A DNA stretch of 64,000 nucleotides. Origin: Bacteroidales bacterium UBA1197. Lineage in GTDB: Bacteria; Bacteroidota; Bacteroidia; Bacteroidales; UBA932. The stretch is taken from positions 29,190 through 93,189 of the forward strand of contig DBYB01000061.1 of NCBI GenBank assembly GCA_002309995.1. Direction: 5' to 3'. Positions 6,709 to 14,310 of this stretch are shown piece after piece. Made by a program: the position numbers and the translations under genes. Numbering within the stretch: the stretch's first letter is position 1; the number at the start of each line of letters is the position of its first letter. The notes beneath the pieces were generated by a model. The model worked only from the letters and a program-made list of their open reading frames with translations, did not search any database and had not been told where the DNA came from.

Positions 6709-9342
6709 ATGAAACGACTTATCGCGACCATCTTCGCAATACTGCTCACCGCCGCAGGAGCGTTCGCGCAGAGCACCATAAAGGTGAACGTGCAGAACCT
6801 CGTGGCGGTGGACGAGCAATTCAGCGTTACGTTCATCATCGAGGGCGAAGGCCGCCCGTCTTCATTCGAATGGGATTGCGGCGATGATTTCCAGCTGGTC
6901 TGGGGCCCTCAGAAGGGCAGTTCCAGTTCCATCAGCATCGTTAACGGAAAGAAAACGCAGTCGTCGCAGACAACTTATACCTACGTACTTATGCCCCGCG
7001 CAACGGGTAATTTCCAGTTGCCGGCGGCGAGCGCTACAATCAAGGGCCAAAAGATAAGTTCGCGCCCGGTGACCGTGCAGGTGGTATCCAACGGTGCCTC
7101 CCAGCGCCAGGGTTCATCACAGCAGGACAGGCAGCAGGCCGACGACGCCCGCAGCCAGCAGCAGGCAAGCACCGGCAACGTGTCCGGAGAGGATATCTTT
7201 ATGCGCCTGACGCTCAGCAAGAACAAGGCGGTCGTGGGCGAGACCATCAACGCAACCCTGAAGCTCTACCACAGGGTGAACATCGCCGGTTTCGAAGACG
7301 CCAAGTTCCCTACTTTCAACGGCTTCTGGAGCCAGGAGGTGCAGGCTCCGACGAAAATAGAGTTCCACCGCGAGAGCGTGGGCGACCGGATTTACGACGC
7401 CGCCGTGCTACGCAGCTGGACACTCATCCCCCAGCAAGCGGGAGAAATCAACATCGACCCTGCAGAACTTGTGTGCCTGGTAAACGTACGCTCGCGGCGC
7501 AATTCGACCGGCAGCATATTCGACAGCTTCTTCCAGGACGACTACACCACCATCCGTAAGCGCGTTTCCACGCCGGCGCTGAAGGTTCAGGTGAATAAAG
7601 TGCCCGCAGGAGCGCCGGCGTCATTCGGCGGAGGAGTCGGCACTTTCCGTATGAGCGCCTCAGTCAGCCGGGATTCGCTCAAGACGCACGACGCCGCGTC
7701 GCTCAAGGTGACGATTAGCGGGAAGGGTAACATCTCCCTGCTGGAGGCACCCAAGATCAACTTCCCGCCCGATTTTGAGGTATATGACGTAAAGACCAGC
7801 GAGTCAGCGGGTTCCAAGACATTCGAATACCCCTTCATCCCCAGGAGCCACGGCAATTTCGTGCTCGGGCCGGTGGAGTACAGCTACTACGATGTGTCGG
7901 CCGGCAAATATGTCACCCTGCGCAGCCAGGAGATGCCGGTGGTCGTTTCGCGCGGTAACGAGACTGCAGGTGTGCAGGACGGCGGGCAGTTGGTGGCGGC
8001 CCCCAACAGGAAGGACGTTCGCGACCTTGGGTCCGACATCCGCTTCATCAGCACCCGCAAGCCGGACTTCCGCAAGGCCGGAGAGTTCTTCGTAGGTTCG
8101 ACGGCGTTCTGGCTGATAATGCTGGTGCTGGCTGCAGTTGCGGCCGGTCTCTATTTCGCCACCCGGAAGCTGGCGGCCAGACGCGCAGACGTCGTGGGAA
8201 GCAAGAACCGCGCGGCAACCAAGATGGCCCGCCGCAGACTATCTCAGGCAGGAGAATTCCTGCAGAAAGACCTCTACACCGCGTTCTACGAGGAGTTGCA
8301 TAAGGCTCTTCTGGGCTTCGTTGCCGACAAACTCAACATGCCGGCGGCCGAACTCAGCAAGGAGAATATCGCCGGGCGCCTGGCAGAAGGCGGGGCCACG
8401 GCCGAGCAGGCGGAGCGCTTCGTGGCGCTGCTGGATGCATGCGAATTCGCCCGTTACGCTCCTAGCGAGGGGCACGAGGCAATGAAGGCGCACTTCGAGG
8501 GCGCAGTGAGCGTTATTTCAGAAATCGATTCCGCAATGAAGAGGAAACCTACAGCCGCACGTTCGGCTGCGATGGGAGTATTGGCGGCGCTGCTATTGGT
8601 GGCGCCGTTTGCAGGAGCCCGCGCGGCTTCTTCGGCGGCCTTGCCTTCCGCTGCGGCTGACTCCCTTTGGAACGCCGGCGTAGCAGCTTATGCCGACGGG
8701 AAGTGGGATGAGGCGCGCGAGGCCTGGTCTGAGATCAGTTCCTCCGGACTTGAGAGTGCAGAACTTTACTACAACCTGGGCAACGCCTGCTTCAAGGAAG
8801 GCGATATTGCCCACTCAATACTCTGGTATGAGCGCTCGCTGCGCGTCGACCCGTCTTATGCTGACGCACGCTTCAATCTGGAATTCGCGCGCTCGCAGGT
8901 GCAGGACCGCATCGAGGAGGTACCGGAGTTCTTCCTGGAGGTTTGGGGGCGCAAGGCCTGCTGGCTGTTGCCCTCGGGCGTATGGGCCGCTCTCTGCATA
9001 GTGTTCTTCGCGCTGACTTTGGGAATGGTTCTGCTCTTCCTGATTGGCCGCGGCGGTGCGCGCAAGGCGGGATTCTTTACCGGAATCGCCACCCTGCTGC
9101 TCACCCTGCTGTGCCTTGATTTCGCCTTCTGGCAGCGCACCGACGCGCTTAAGCACGACGGCGCCATAATCACGGACGCAGTTACCGAGGTAAAAAGCTC
9201 GCCAGGCAGCGGCGTGAGCCTCTTCGTGCTCCACGAAGGCACGCGCGTCAAGCTGCTCGAGCAGGTCGGCGACTGGGAGAACATCGAACTCGCCGACGGC
9301 CGCCAGGGCTGGCTCCGCCGCTCCTCCTTCGAAATCATCTAA
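6709..9342 (+). CDS. BatD-BatE fusion protein
   Basis: An 877-residue polypeptide combining two proteins normally encoded separately. Residues 1-20 are a signal peptide. The BatD part consists of extracytoplasmic beta domains to about 455, a membrane span near 464-486 and a cytoplasmic helical region to about 608. At M610 a second apparent start and signal-like segment begins (MKRKPTAARSAAMGVLAALL), followed by TPR repeats (about 645-735), two spans (about 755-778 and 788-808) and a C-terminal SH3-like domain ending GRQGWLRRSSFEII, which is the BatE architecture. There is no stop or frameshift between the halves. The fusion would place the BatE TPRs across the membrane beside BatD. It closes the operon. 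Confidence 0.88.
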   Translation: MKRLIATIFAILLTAAGAFAQSTIKVNVQNLVAVDEQFSVTFIIEGEGRPSSFEWDCGDDFQLVWGPQKGSSSSISIVNGKKTQSSQTTYTYVLMPRATGNFQLPAASATIKGQKISSRPVTVQVVSNGASQRQGSSQQDRQQADDARSQQQASTGNVSGEDIFMRLTLSKNKAVVGETINATLKLYHRVNIAGFEDAKFPTFNGFWSQEVQAPTKIEFHRESVGDRIYDAAVLRSWTLIPQQAGEINIDPAELVCLVNVRSRRNSTGSIFDSFFQDDYTTIRKRVSTPALKVQVNKVPAGAPASFGGGVGTFRMSASVSRDSLKTHDAASLKVTISGKGNISLLEAPKINFPPDFEVYDVKTSESAGSKTFEYPFIPRSHGNFVLGPVEYSYYDVSAGKYVTLRSQEMPVVVSRGNETAGVQDGGQLVAAPNRKDVRDLGSDIRFISTRKPDFRKAGEFFVGSTAFWLIMLVLAAVAAGLYFATRKLAARRADVVGSKNRAATKMARRRLSQAGEFLQKDLYTAFYEELHKALLGFVADKLNMPAAELSKENIAGRLAEGGATAEQAERFVALLDACEFARYAPSEGHEAMKAHFEGAVSVISEIDSAMKRKPTAARSAAMGVLAALLLVAPFAGARAASSAALPSAAADSLWNAGVAAYADGKWDEAREAWSEISSSGLESAELYYNLGNACFKEGDIAHSILWYERSLRVDPSYADARFNLEFARSQVQDRIEEVPEFFLEVWGRKACWLLPSGVWAALCIVFFALTLGMVLLFLIGRGGARKAGFFTGIATLLLTLLCLDFAFWQRTDALKHDGAIITDAVTEVKSSPGSGVSLFVLHEGTRVKLLEQVGDWENIELADGRQGWLRRSSFEII

Positions 9343-9479
9343 CCCCTCCTCAAGCCGCCTCAAACGGTCAGTTTCGACCTCCTTACCCATTCCGGGCGGG
9401 TAACGCGCAGATAGCCAGGATCCTAAAGCTGGACAGGGCCCTGCTGCAGGAGATGTTCCCGGAAGCTAAGTAGCTGACC
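9343..9479. other. intergenic region with a short orphan reading frame
   Basis: Convergent gap between the BatD-BatE gene and the hydrolase gene. The plus-strand frame running to the TAG at 9472-9474 encodes a plausible coding tail ending in NAQIARILKLDRALLQEMFP plus four residues. It has no start codon of its own and sits out of frame with the upstream gene. It looks like a remnant of a lost gene, possibly DNA-binding, but no family can be named. No clear terminator hairpin was found. Confidence 0.3.
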
Positions 9480-10013
9480 CTAAATAACCTCGATACCTTT
9501 CTCGCGGCTGAAGGAGAGGATTCCGTCGTAATTATCAAACTTCGCGGTGGCGGCAAGCCAGACGCGGAGCTTGAAGCCGACCTGTGCCGCTATGGCCTGG
9601 ATGTTTTTGAGCGTTTCTACTACGCAGTACTCAGAGGCGATTCCGCAGACGGTCACCTCGTCCCCGGGAGCAAACCAGTTTTGCGTGGAGGGTGTAACAT
9701 CTGCGAACGCGCCGTACTGCTCTACCTTTTCTGCTTTGGTGACGAAGCGGATTCGCCCCTCGTCTATACCATCGAGCATACCGACAGGCAGGGCTGCGCC
9801 CACGGTATGGTGAACGCAGTGAACAGGCCACGGGCCGCCCTGCTCACGGAACGAGCAGTGGCCGGCAGCGTGCCAGTCCAAGGTGAAATAAACCATATCG
9901 TACGCGCCCAGCGCTTCCTTAATCACGGGAATAACCTCACCGGCCCCGGGAACAGCCAGAGATCCGTCGATAAAATCGTTCTGCAGGTCAACTGCGACAA
10001 GAATCTTTCTCAT
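9480..10013 (-). CDS. isochorismatase-family cysteine hydrolase, probable nicotinamidase
   Basis: A 177-residue cytoplasmic hydrolase of the isochorismatase superfamily. The probable catalytic triad is D9 (VDLQNDFIDGSL), a lysine at K93 or K96, and C130 in GIASEYCV. Metal ligands typical of nicotinamidases are present as D46-W-H48 and H65 (GPWPVHCV). This pattern favours PncA, which deamidates nicotinamide to nicotinate in NAD salvage. The length is slightly below the usual 180-215. The gene stands alone on the minus strand, with a -7 box seven bases upstream of its ATG. Confidence 0.82.
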   Translation of the reverse strand: MRKILVAVDLQNDFIDGSLAVPGAGEVIPVIKEALGAYDMVYFTLDWHAAGHCSFREQGGPWPVHCVHHTVGAALPVGMLDGIDEGRIRFVTKAEKVEQYGAFADVTPSTQNWFAPGDEVTVCGIASEYCVVETLKNIQAIAAQVGFKLRVWLAATAKFDNYDGILSFSREKGIEVI

Positions 10014-10020
10014 AACTCTG

Positions 10021-10028
10021 CAAATATA
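10021..10028 (-). promoter_or_regulatory. -7 box for the nicotinamidase-like gene
   Basis: TATATTTG on the minus strand matches TAnnTTTG exactly and ends 7 nt before the ATG at 10013. No clean TTTG lies at the expected upstream distance, so only the -7 element is claimed. Confidence 0.5.
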
Positions 10029-10033
10029 CGAAC

Positions 10034-10119
10034 TTCCTCCACAAAAAGGCCTCGTTTTGTGGACGAACAGACGAAATACACCGGTTAGAGTACAAAAACG
10101 GCCTGATTTGTGGAGGAAC
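10034..10119. repeat. paired direct and inverted repeats upstream of exbB
   Basis: Two direct repeats of about 28 bp (10041-10068 and 10092-10119, 51 bp apart) share ACAAAAA, GGCCT and TTTGTGGASGAAC. TTCCTCCACAAA (10034-10045) and TTTGTGGAGGAA (10107-10118) form a perfect 12-bp inverted repeat. A nested stem TCCACAAAA/TTTTGTGGA lies inside the first repeat. The 51-bp period and hairpin content recall the array at the left edge of the window, though the sequence differs. Confidence 0.65.
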
Positions 10120-10208
10120 CGGGGAGGAGATTCCGGGTCAAGCCAGGAATGAGGGGGAAAAGGAAAGGAGGGGAGAATCGGGATGTGAATGATGGGGGGA
10201 AAGAGGTA

Positions 10209-10240
10209 TTTGAGGAATTCGGAAAATATTGCTATATTTG
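10209..10240 (+). promoter_or_regulatory. promoter of the exbB-exbD-tonB-like operon
   Basis: TTTG (10209-10212), a 20-base spacer, then TATATTTG (10233-10240): a full match to the Bacteroidota consensus. The ATG at 10270 leaves a leader of roughly 20-25 nt. The stretch 10120-10208 is purine-rich and shows nothing else recognisable. Confidence 0.75.
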
Positions 10241-10269
10241 TAGGTTAATGAAAGACAGAATAAACAGAT

Positions 10270-10974
10270 ATGCTTAATTTATTACTTCAGGCCGATGTTG
10301 TGGAAGCGATTGAGGCCGCTCCGGTGCAGCAGGAAATGACTGAATCCCTTATCGAGATGGCCGTGAAGGGCGGTCCGCTGATGATCGTCCTGCTGGTGCT
10401 TTCGCTCATCGCAATCTACCTCTTCGGAAAGAAGTGGTGGATGATTCGCCAGGCAGGCAAAATCGACAAGGATTTCATGATGGACATCCGCGACTACATC
10501 CACGACGGCAAGATCAAGTCTGCAAAGACCCTGTGCGGCAAGTTCGACACGCCCGTCGCACGAATGGTGGAGAGCGGAATCGACCGCATCGGCAAGCCCC
10601 TCGGCGATATCCAGACTGCTATCGAGAACGTGGGCAACGTGGAAGTTGCACGTCTTGAGAAGGGTCTCCCCTACCTCGCTATGATAGCTGGCGGAGCTCC
10701 GATGATCGGATTCCTCGGAACCGTGATCGGAATGGTGCAGGCCTTCTTCAATATGTCCAAGGCCGGCAACAACATCGACATCACCCTGCTGTCCAGCGGT
10801 ATCTACACCGCAATGATCACCACCGTAGGCGGTCTGATCGTGGGTATCATCGCATACTTCGGATACAACTACCTCACCTCCAAGGTGTCCAACGTGGTGT
10901 TCCAGATGGAGAGCAGCACCATCGAGTTCATGGACCTGCTGGACGAGCCCGCCGGTAAAAAAGACGAGGAATAA
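10270..10974 (+). CDS. exbB: MotA/TolQ/ExbB proton channel family protein
   Basis: A 234-residue inner-membrane subunit of the proton-driven complex that energises TonB-dependent outer-membrane transport. Three spans are visible: about 35-53, 134-163 (with GGAPMIGFLGTVIGMVQAFF) and 177-205 (ITTVGGLIVGIIAYFGYNYL). The GFLGTVIGM and TTVGGL motifs are typical of ExbB/TolQ channels. It is translationally coupled to exbD (TAATG) and preceded by a consensus promoter. Genetically it could be TolQ, but no tolA, tolB or pal genes follow, so ExbB is favoured. The many SusC-type transporters later in the window would need such a complex. Confidence 0.88.
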   Translation: MLNLLLQADVVEAIEAAPVQQEMTESLIEMAVKGGPLMIVLLVLSLIAIYLFGKKWWMIRQAGKIDKDFMMDIRDYIHDGKIKSAKTLCGKFDTPVARMVESGIDRIGKPLGDIQTAIENVGNVEVARLEKGLPYLAMIAGGAPMIGFLGTVIGMVQAFFNMSKAGNNIDITLLSSGIYTAMITTVGGLIVGIIAYFGYNYLTSKVSNVVFQMESSTIEFMDLLDEPAGKKDEE

Positions 10975-11384
10975 TGGCACTCAAGCGCATAACCAAAGCA
11001 GACCCGAACATTGCGATGTCCAGTATGACGGACATCGTGTTCCTGTTGCTCATCTTCTTCCTGGTCACCTCCACGCTGGTGAACCCCAACGCCCTCAAGC
11101 TCCTGCTCCCGAAGAGCACCGGGCAGGTCGGCGCCAAGGCCACCGTCACCGTGTCCATCAAGGACTGGGGTGACGACCAGTACAGCTACCACATCAACGG
11201 CAACGAAGCCCCGGTGCCGTTCGAGCAGGTGGAAGACCAGCTCGTGGAACTGCTGCAGACGGAAGAGGAGCCCACATTCTCCATCTACTCCGATGAGAGC
11301 GTCCCCATCAAGGAGATCGTATCGGTGATGAACATCGCCAAACGCAACCACTATAAAGTCATCCTGGCAACGCAACCCGAATGA
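10974..11384 (+). CDS. exbD: ExbD/TolR family protein
   Basis: A 136-residue partner of the upstream channel. One N-terminal membrane span (about 18-37) carries the conserved proton-path aspartate D20 in SSMTDIVFLLLIFFLV. A periplasmic domain follows, ending IAKRNHYKVILATQPE. It overlaps exbB by one base and the downstream tonB-like gene through ATGA. Confidence 0.9.
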   Translation: MALKRITKADPNIAMSSMTDIVFLLLIFFLVTSTLVNPNALKLLLPKSTGQVGAKATVTVSIKDWGDDQYSYHINGNEAPVPFEQVEDQLVELLQTEEEPTFSIYSDESVPIKEIVSVMNIAKRNHYKVILATQPE

Positions 11385-12163
11385 AACAATACCTCCGCGA
11401 ACGCAACGAAAGGGAGCGCAACTCCGTGATCACCGGCATCGTACTGACGGTGGCTATCCACGTGTGCGCCGTGCTTCTCGTATCGTTCACCGGTATCAAA
11501 TATCTATACCCGCCGCCCCAGGATACAACTTTCCTGCTCGATTTCGAGGAAGAGGTTACGCCTCCTGTGCAGAAAGTCGGCAGGCAACCCAGAGGAGAAG
11601 ACGTGGACCCGGAGAAGAACATCGAACTGGTCCAGCGCAGCGAATCTCCCGCAGTATCCGACAAGCCAAACCTGACCCCGCAGACCAAACCGGACGACCA
11701 CGGCGACGTGGAAGTGCCTGAGCCGCCGAGGGAGGAAGAGCCGGTACTCGACCCGAGGGCGAGTTTCCCGGGAATGGCTAAGAAAGACACCACCCTTACC
11801 GCCGAGCACTCCTCCAAGGAGGCGGCCGACAACTTCAAGGCGGGCCAGCCGTCCGGGAACACCAACAAGGGCAACGCCGACGGCACGCCCAACGCCCATC
11901 TGGAAGGCCGTTACGTCGATAAAGCTGGCCTGAAGAAGCCGGCGTACTCCTCGCAGGAGAGCGGCAAGGTCGTAGTAAAGATATGGGTTGACCAGTACGG
12001 CAAGGTGCAGAAAGCCGTTCCCGGAGCGGACGGCACCACCGTAACGGACAAGGCCCTCTGGACGGCCGCCCGCAACGCCGCCCTCGAGACCGGATTCAAT
12101 ATGAGCGCAAACGCCCCTGCACTGCAGGAAGGCACTATTACTTACATTTTTAACCTGAAATAA
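11381..12163 (+). CDS. TonB-like energy transducer
   Basis: A 260-residue protein with a short cytoplasmic N-terminus, one membrane span (about 17-36), a Pro/Glu-rich periplasmic linker (about 45-130) and a C-terminal domain with VVVKIWVDQYGKVQKAV. The tail ends GTITYIFNLK, as in Bacteroidota TonB C-terminal domains. It should link the ExbB/ExbD motor to outer-membrane receptors. The C-terminal domain diverges from proteobacterial TonB, so the paralogue served is unknown. It is coupled to exbD by ATGA. Confidence 0.83.
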   Translation: MKQYLRERNERERNSVITGIVLTVAIHVCAVLLVSFTGIKYLYPPPQDTTFLLDFEEEVTPPVQKVGRQPRGEDVDPEKNIELVQRSESPAVSDKPNLTPQTKPDDHGDVEVPEPPREEEPVLDPRASFPGMAKKDTTLTAEHSSKEAADNFKAGQPSGNTNKGNADGTPNAHLEGRYVDKAGLKKPAYSSQESGKVVVKIWVDQYGKVQKAVPGADGTTVTDKALWTAARNAALETGFNMSANAPALQEGTITYIFNLK

Positions 12164-12175
12164 CCTCAATTTACC

Positions 12176-13426
12176 ATGGACGGTTTTTCTAAAGACGGCC
12201 GTAAACTTAGACCACGGAAAACTGCCGGAAGCGCCCAGCGCTCCGAGAAAGTTGATTTCCACAGCTCCTCCGAATCAAGGCCGTACGGAGAGCGCAAACC
12301 ACGCCAGTTCGGCGAGAGCCGCCCTTATGGCGAACACAAACCCTACGGAGACCGCAAGCCGTACGGAGAGCACAAGCCCTATGGCGAGCATAAATCCTTC
12401 GGCGAGCACAAATCGTTCGGCGACCGCAAGCCCCGCCAGTACGGCGAAAGCCGCCCTTACGGCGAGCACAAGCCCTTCGGCGAGCATAAACCGTACGGTG
12501 AACACAAGCCTTACGGCGAGCATAAATCCTTCGGCGAGCATAAACCTTATGGCGACCGCCCGGCCCGCAAGCCTGCCGGCAAGAAGGGTTTCCCTGCCAA
12601 GCCTCATTTCACCAAATCCTCCGAGGAAGGCATCAGCCGTATGATCAGCCGCCGTCCGCAGGTTTCCCGCGACTACGACGGCCCCGCATATGAGCCCGAG
12701 ACCATCAGCAACGAGATCCGCCTCAACCGCTTCATCGCCAACTCCGGCGTATGCTCCCGCAGGGAGGCCGACACCTTCATCCAGGCCGGCTGCGTCACAG
12801 TAAACGGCGAGGTGGTAACTGAACTCGGCACCAAGGTCAACGTATTCGAAGACGACGTCCGCTTCAACGGCCAGCGCCTCAAGGGCGAGAGCAAGGTATA
12901 TCTGGTGATGAACAAGCCAAAGGGCTTCGTCACCTCTGCCTCCGACCCTCACGCCGAGAAGACAGTGATGGACCTACTCAAGAACTGCCCCACCCGCGTT
13001 TACCCCGTTGGCAGGCTCGACAAGGCCACGACCGGCGTGCTTATGTTCACCAATGACGGAGAAATTGCCGAACGCCTCACCCATCCGTCATACGACAAGA
13101 AGAAGATTTATCAGGTAGCCCTGGATCGCAACCTCACCCAGGAAGACTACGACAAGATACGCGAGGGCATCACCCTCGGCGACGGCTTCATCAGCGCGGA
13201 CGAGCTTGAATTCGTGGACGAGAACGACCACAGCAAGCTCGGCATCGAGATCCACTCGGGCAAGAACCGTATCGTCCGCCGCATCTTCGAGTCCCTCGGC
13301 TACACCGTGAAGGCGCTCGACCGCGTCTATTTCGCCGGCCTCACCAAGAAGGGCCTCAAGAAGGGCGAATGGCGCTATCTCTCAGAGAATGAAGTGAATA
13401 TGCTGAAGATGGGGGCCTACGTATAA
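12176..13426 (+). CDS. RluB-type 23S rRNA pseudouridine synthase with hexapeptide-repeat extension
   Basis: A 416-residue RsuA/RluB/RluE/RluF-family pseudouridine synthase acting on rRNA in the cytoplasm. An S4 RNA-binding domain begins at IRLNRFIANSGVCSRREAD, and the catalytic motif VGRLDKATTGVL contains the essential aspartate D282. Residues 36-128 form an unusual extension of about 15 imperfect hexapeptides of consensus [PS][YF]GE[HRS]K, giving a highly basic, disordered tail. The family core is about 230-290 residues, so the extension explains the extra length. Its TAA overlaps the start of era. Confidence 0.88.
   Translation: MDGFSKDGRKLRPRKTAGSAQRSEKVDFHSSSESRPYGERKPRQFGESRPYGEHKPYGDRKPYGEHKPYGEHKSFGEHKSFGDRKPRQYGESRPYGEHKPFGEHKPYGEHKPYGEHKSFGEHKPYGDRPARKPAGKKGFPAKPHFTKSSEEGISRMISRRPQVSRDYDGPAYEPETISNEIRLNRFIANSGVCSRREADTFIQAGCVTVNGEVVTELGTKVNVFEDDVRFNGQRLKGESKVYLVMNKPKGFVTSASDPHAEKTVMDLLKNCPTRVYPVGRLDKATTGVLMFTNDGEIAERLTHPSYDKKKIYQVALDRNLTQEDYDKIREGITLGDGFISADELEFVDENDHSKLGIEIHSGKNRIVRRIFESLGYTVKALDRVYFAGLTKKGLKKGEWRYLSENEVNMLKMGAYV
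12281..12559 (+). repeat. 18-bp tandem repeats coding for PYGEHK-like hexapeptides
   Basis: About 15 imperfect 18-bp units inside the rRNA pseudouridine synthase gene. Codons for the same residue vary between units (tacggcgag, tatggcgag, tacggagag), so the repeat is conserved at protein level more strictly than at DNA level. Confidence 0.85.
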
Positions 13427-14307
13427 TGGAGCACCGTTCAGGATTCGTAAACATTATCGGCAACCCCAACGTGGGTAAGTCAACGCTGATGAACGCGCTG
13501 GTGGGCGAAAAGCTCTCCATCGTGACTTCCAAGGCGCAGACTACCCGCCATCGCATTATGGGCATAGTGAACGGAGAAGACTGGCAGATAGTCTATTCCG
13601 ACACGCCCGGCATACTCAAACCGTCGTACCGGCTCCAGCAGAATATGATGAACTTCGTGGACGGAGCCCTCGGCGACGCAGACATCGTGCTCTACGTGAC
13701 GGATACCGTGGAGACGCCTGACAAGAACGGGGATTACATTGAGAAGCTGCAGCGCATCCAATGCCCCGTTATCGTGGTGCTCAACAAGATAGACATCAGC
13801 GACCAGCAGAAGGTGCTCGAACTTGCCGCCTGGTGGAAGGAGCAGCTGCCAGCCGCCGAAGTGATTCCGGCAAGCGCGCAGGAGCGATTCAACCTGGAAA
13901 GCATCCTGGACGCCGTGGTGAGCCGCCTGCCGGTTTGCCCGCCCTGGTTCGACAAGGACGCCTTCACCGACAAGAACCTCCGCTTCTTCGCCTCTGAAAT
14001 CATCCGGGAGAAGATTTTCCTCAACTACAAGGAAGAGATTCCCTATAGCTGCGAGGTTGGAATCGAGGCTTTCCGCGAGGGCGCTGAGCGCTACGACATT
14101 GATGCAGTGATATACGTGATGCGCGAATCCCAGAAGGGCATCATCATTGGCAAGAAGGGCGCGGCCCTCAAGAAAGTGGGCACCCAGGCCCGCATCGATA
14201 TGGAAGACTTCTTCCAGAAGAAGGTGTTCCTGAGCATCTTCGTGAAGGTTGACCCCGACTGGAGGGAGAACAAACGAGAATTACGCCGGTTCGGCTACGA
14301 GGACTAG
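13426..14307 (+). CDS. era: GTPase Era
   Basis: A 293-residue essential GTPase that assists 16S rRNA maturation and 30S assembly. The G1 motif GNPNVGKST, G2 region QTTRHRIMGI, G3 DTPG, G4 NKID and a C-terminal KH RNA-binding domain with GKKGAALKKVGTQARIDMED are all present. Length and domain order are standard. It starts within the stop of the pseudouridine synthase gene and lies three bases before parC, forming an rRNA/topology housekeeping cluster. Confidence 0.96.
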   Translation: MEHRSGFVNIIGNPNVGKSTLMNALVGEKLSIVTSKAQTTRHRIMGIVNGEDWQIVYSDTPGILKPSYRLQQNMMNFVDGALGDADIVLYVTDTVETPDKNGDYIEKLQRIQCPVIVVLNKIDISDQQKVLELAAWWKEQLPAAEVIPASAQERFNLESILDAVVSRLPVCPPWFDKDAFTDKNLRFFASEIIREKIFLNYKEEIPYSCEVGIEAFREGAERYDIDAVIYVMRESQKGIIIGKKGAALKKVGTQARIDMEDFFQKKVFLSIFVKVDPDWRENKRELRRFGYED

Positions 14308-14310
14308 TTT

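Noticed and set aside
5757..6839. 360-residue minus-strand reading frame rich in Leu, Val and Ile
   Set aside because: It is the antisense of batB, the Q/N/D-rich batC and the start of the BatD gene; the hydrophobic run is the complement of Gln/Asn/Asp codons.
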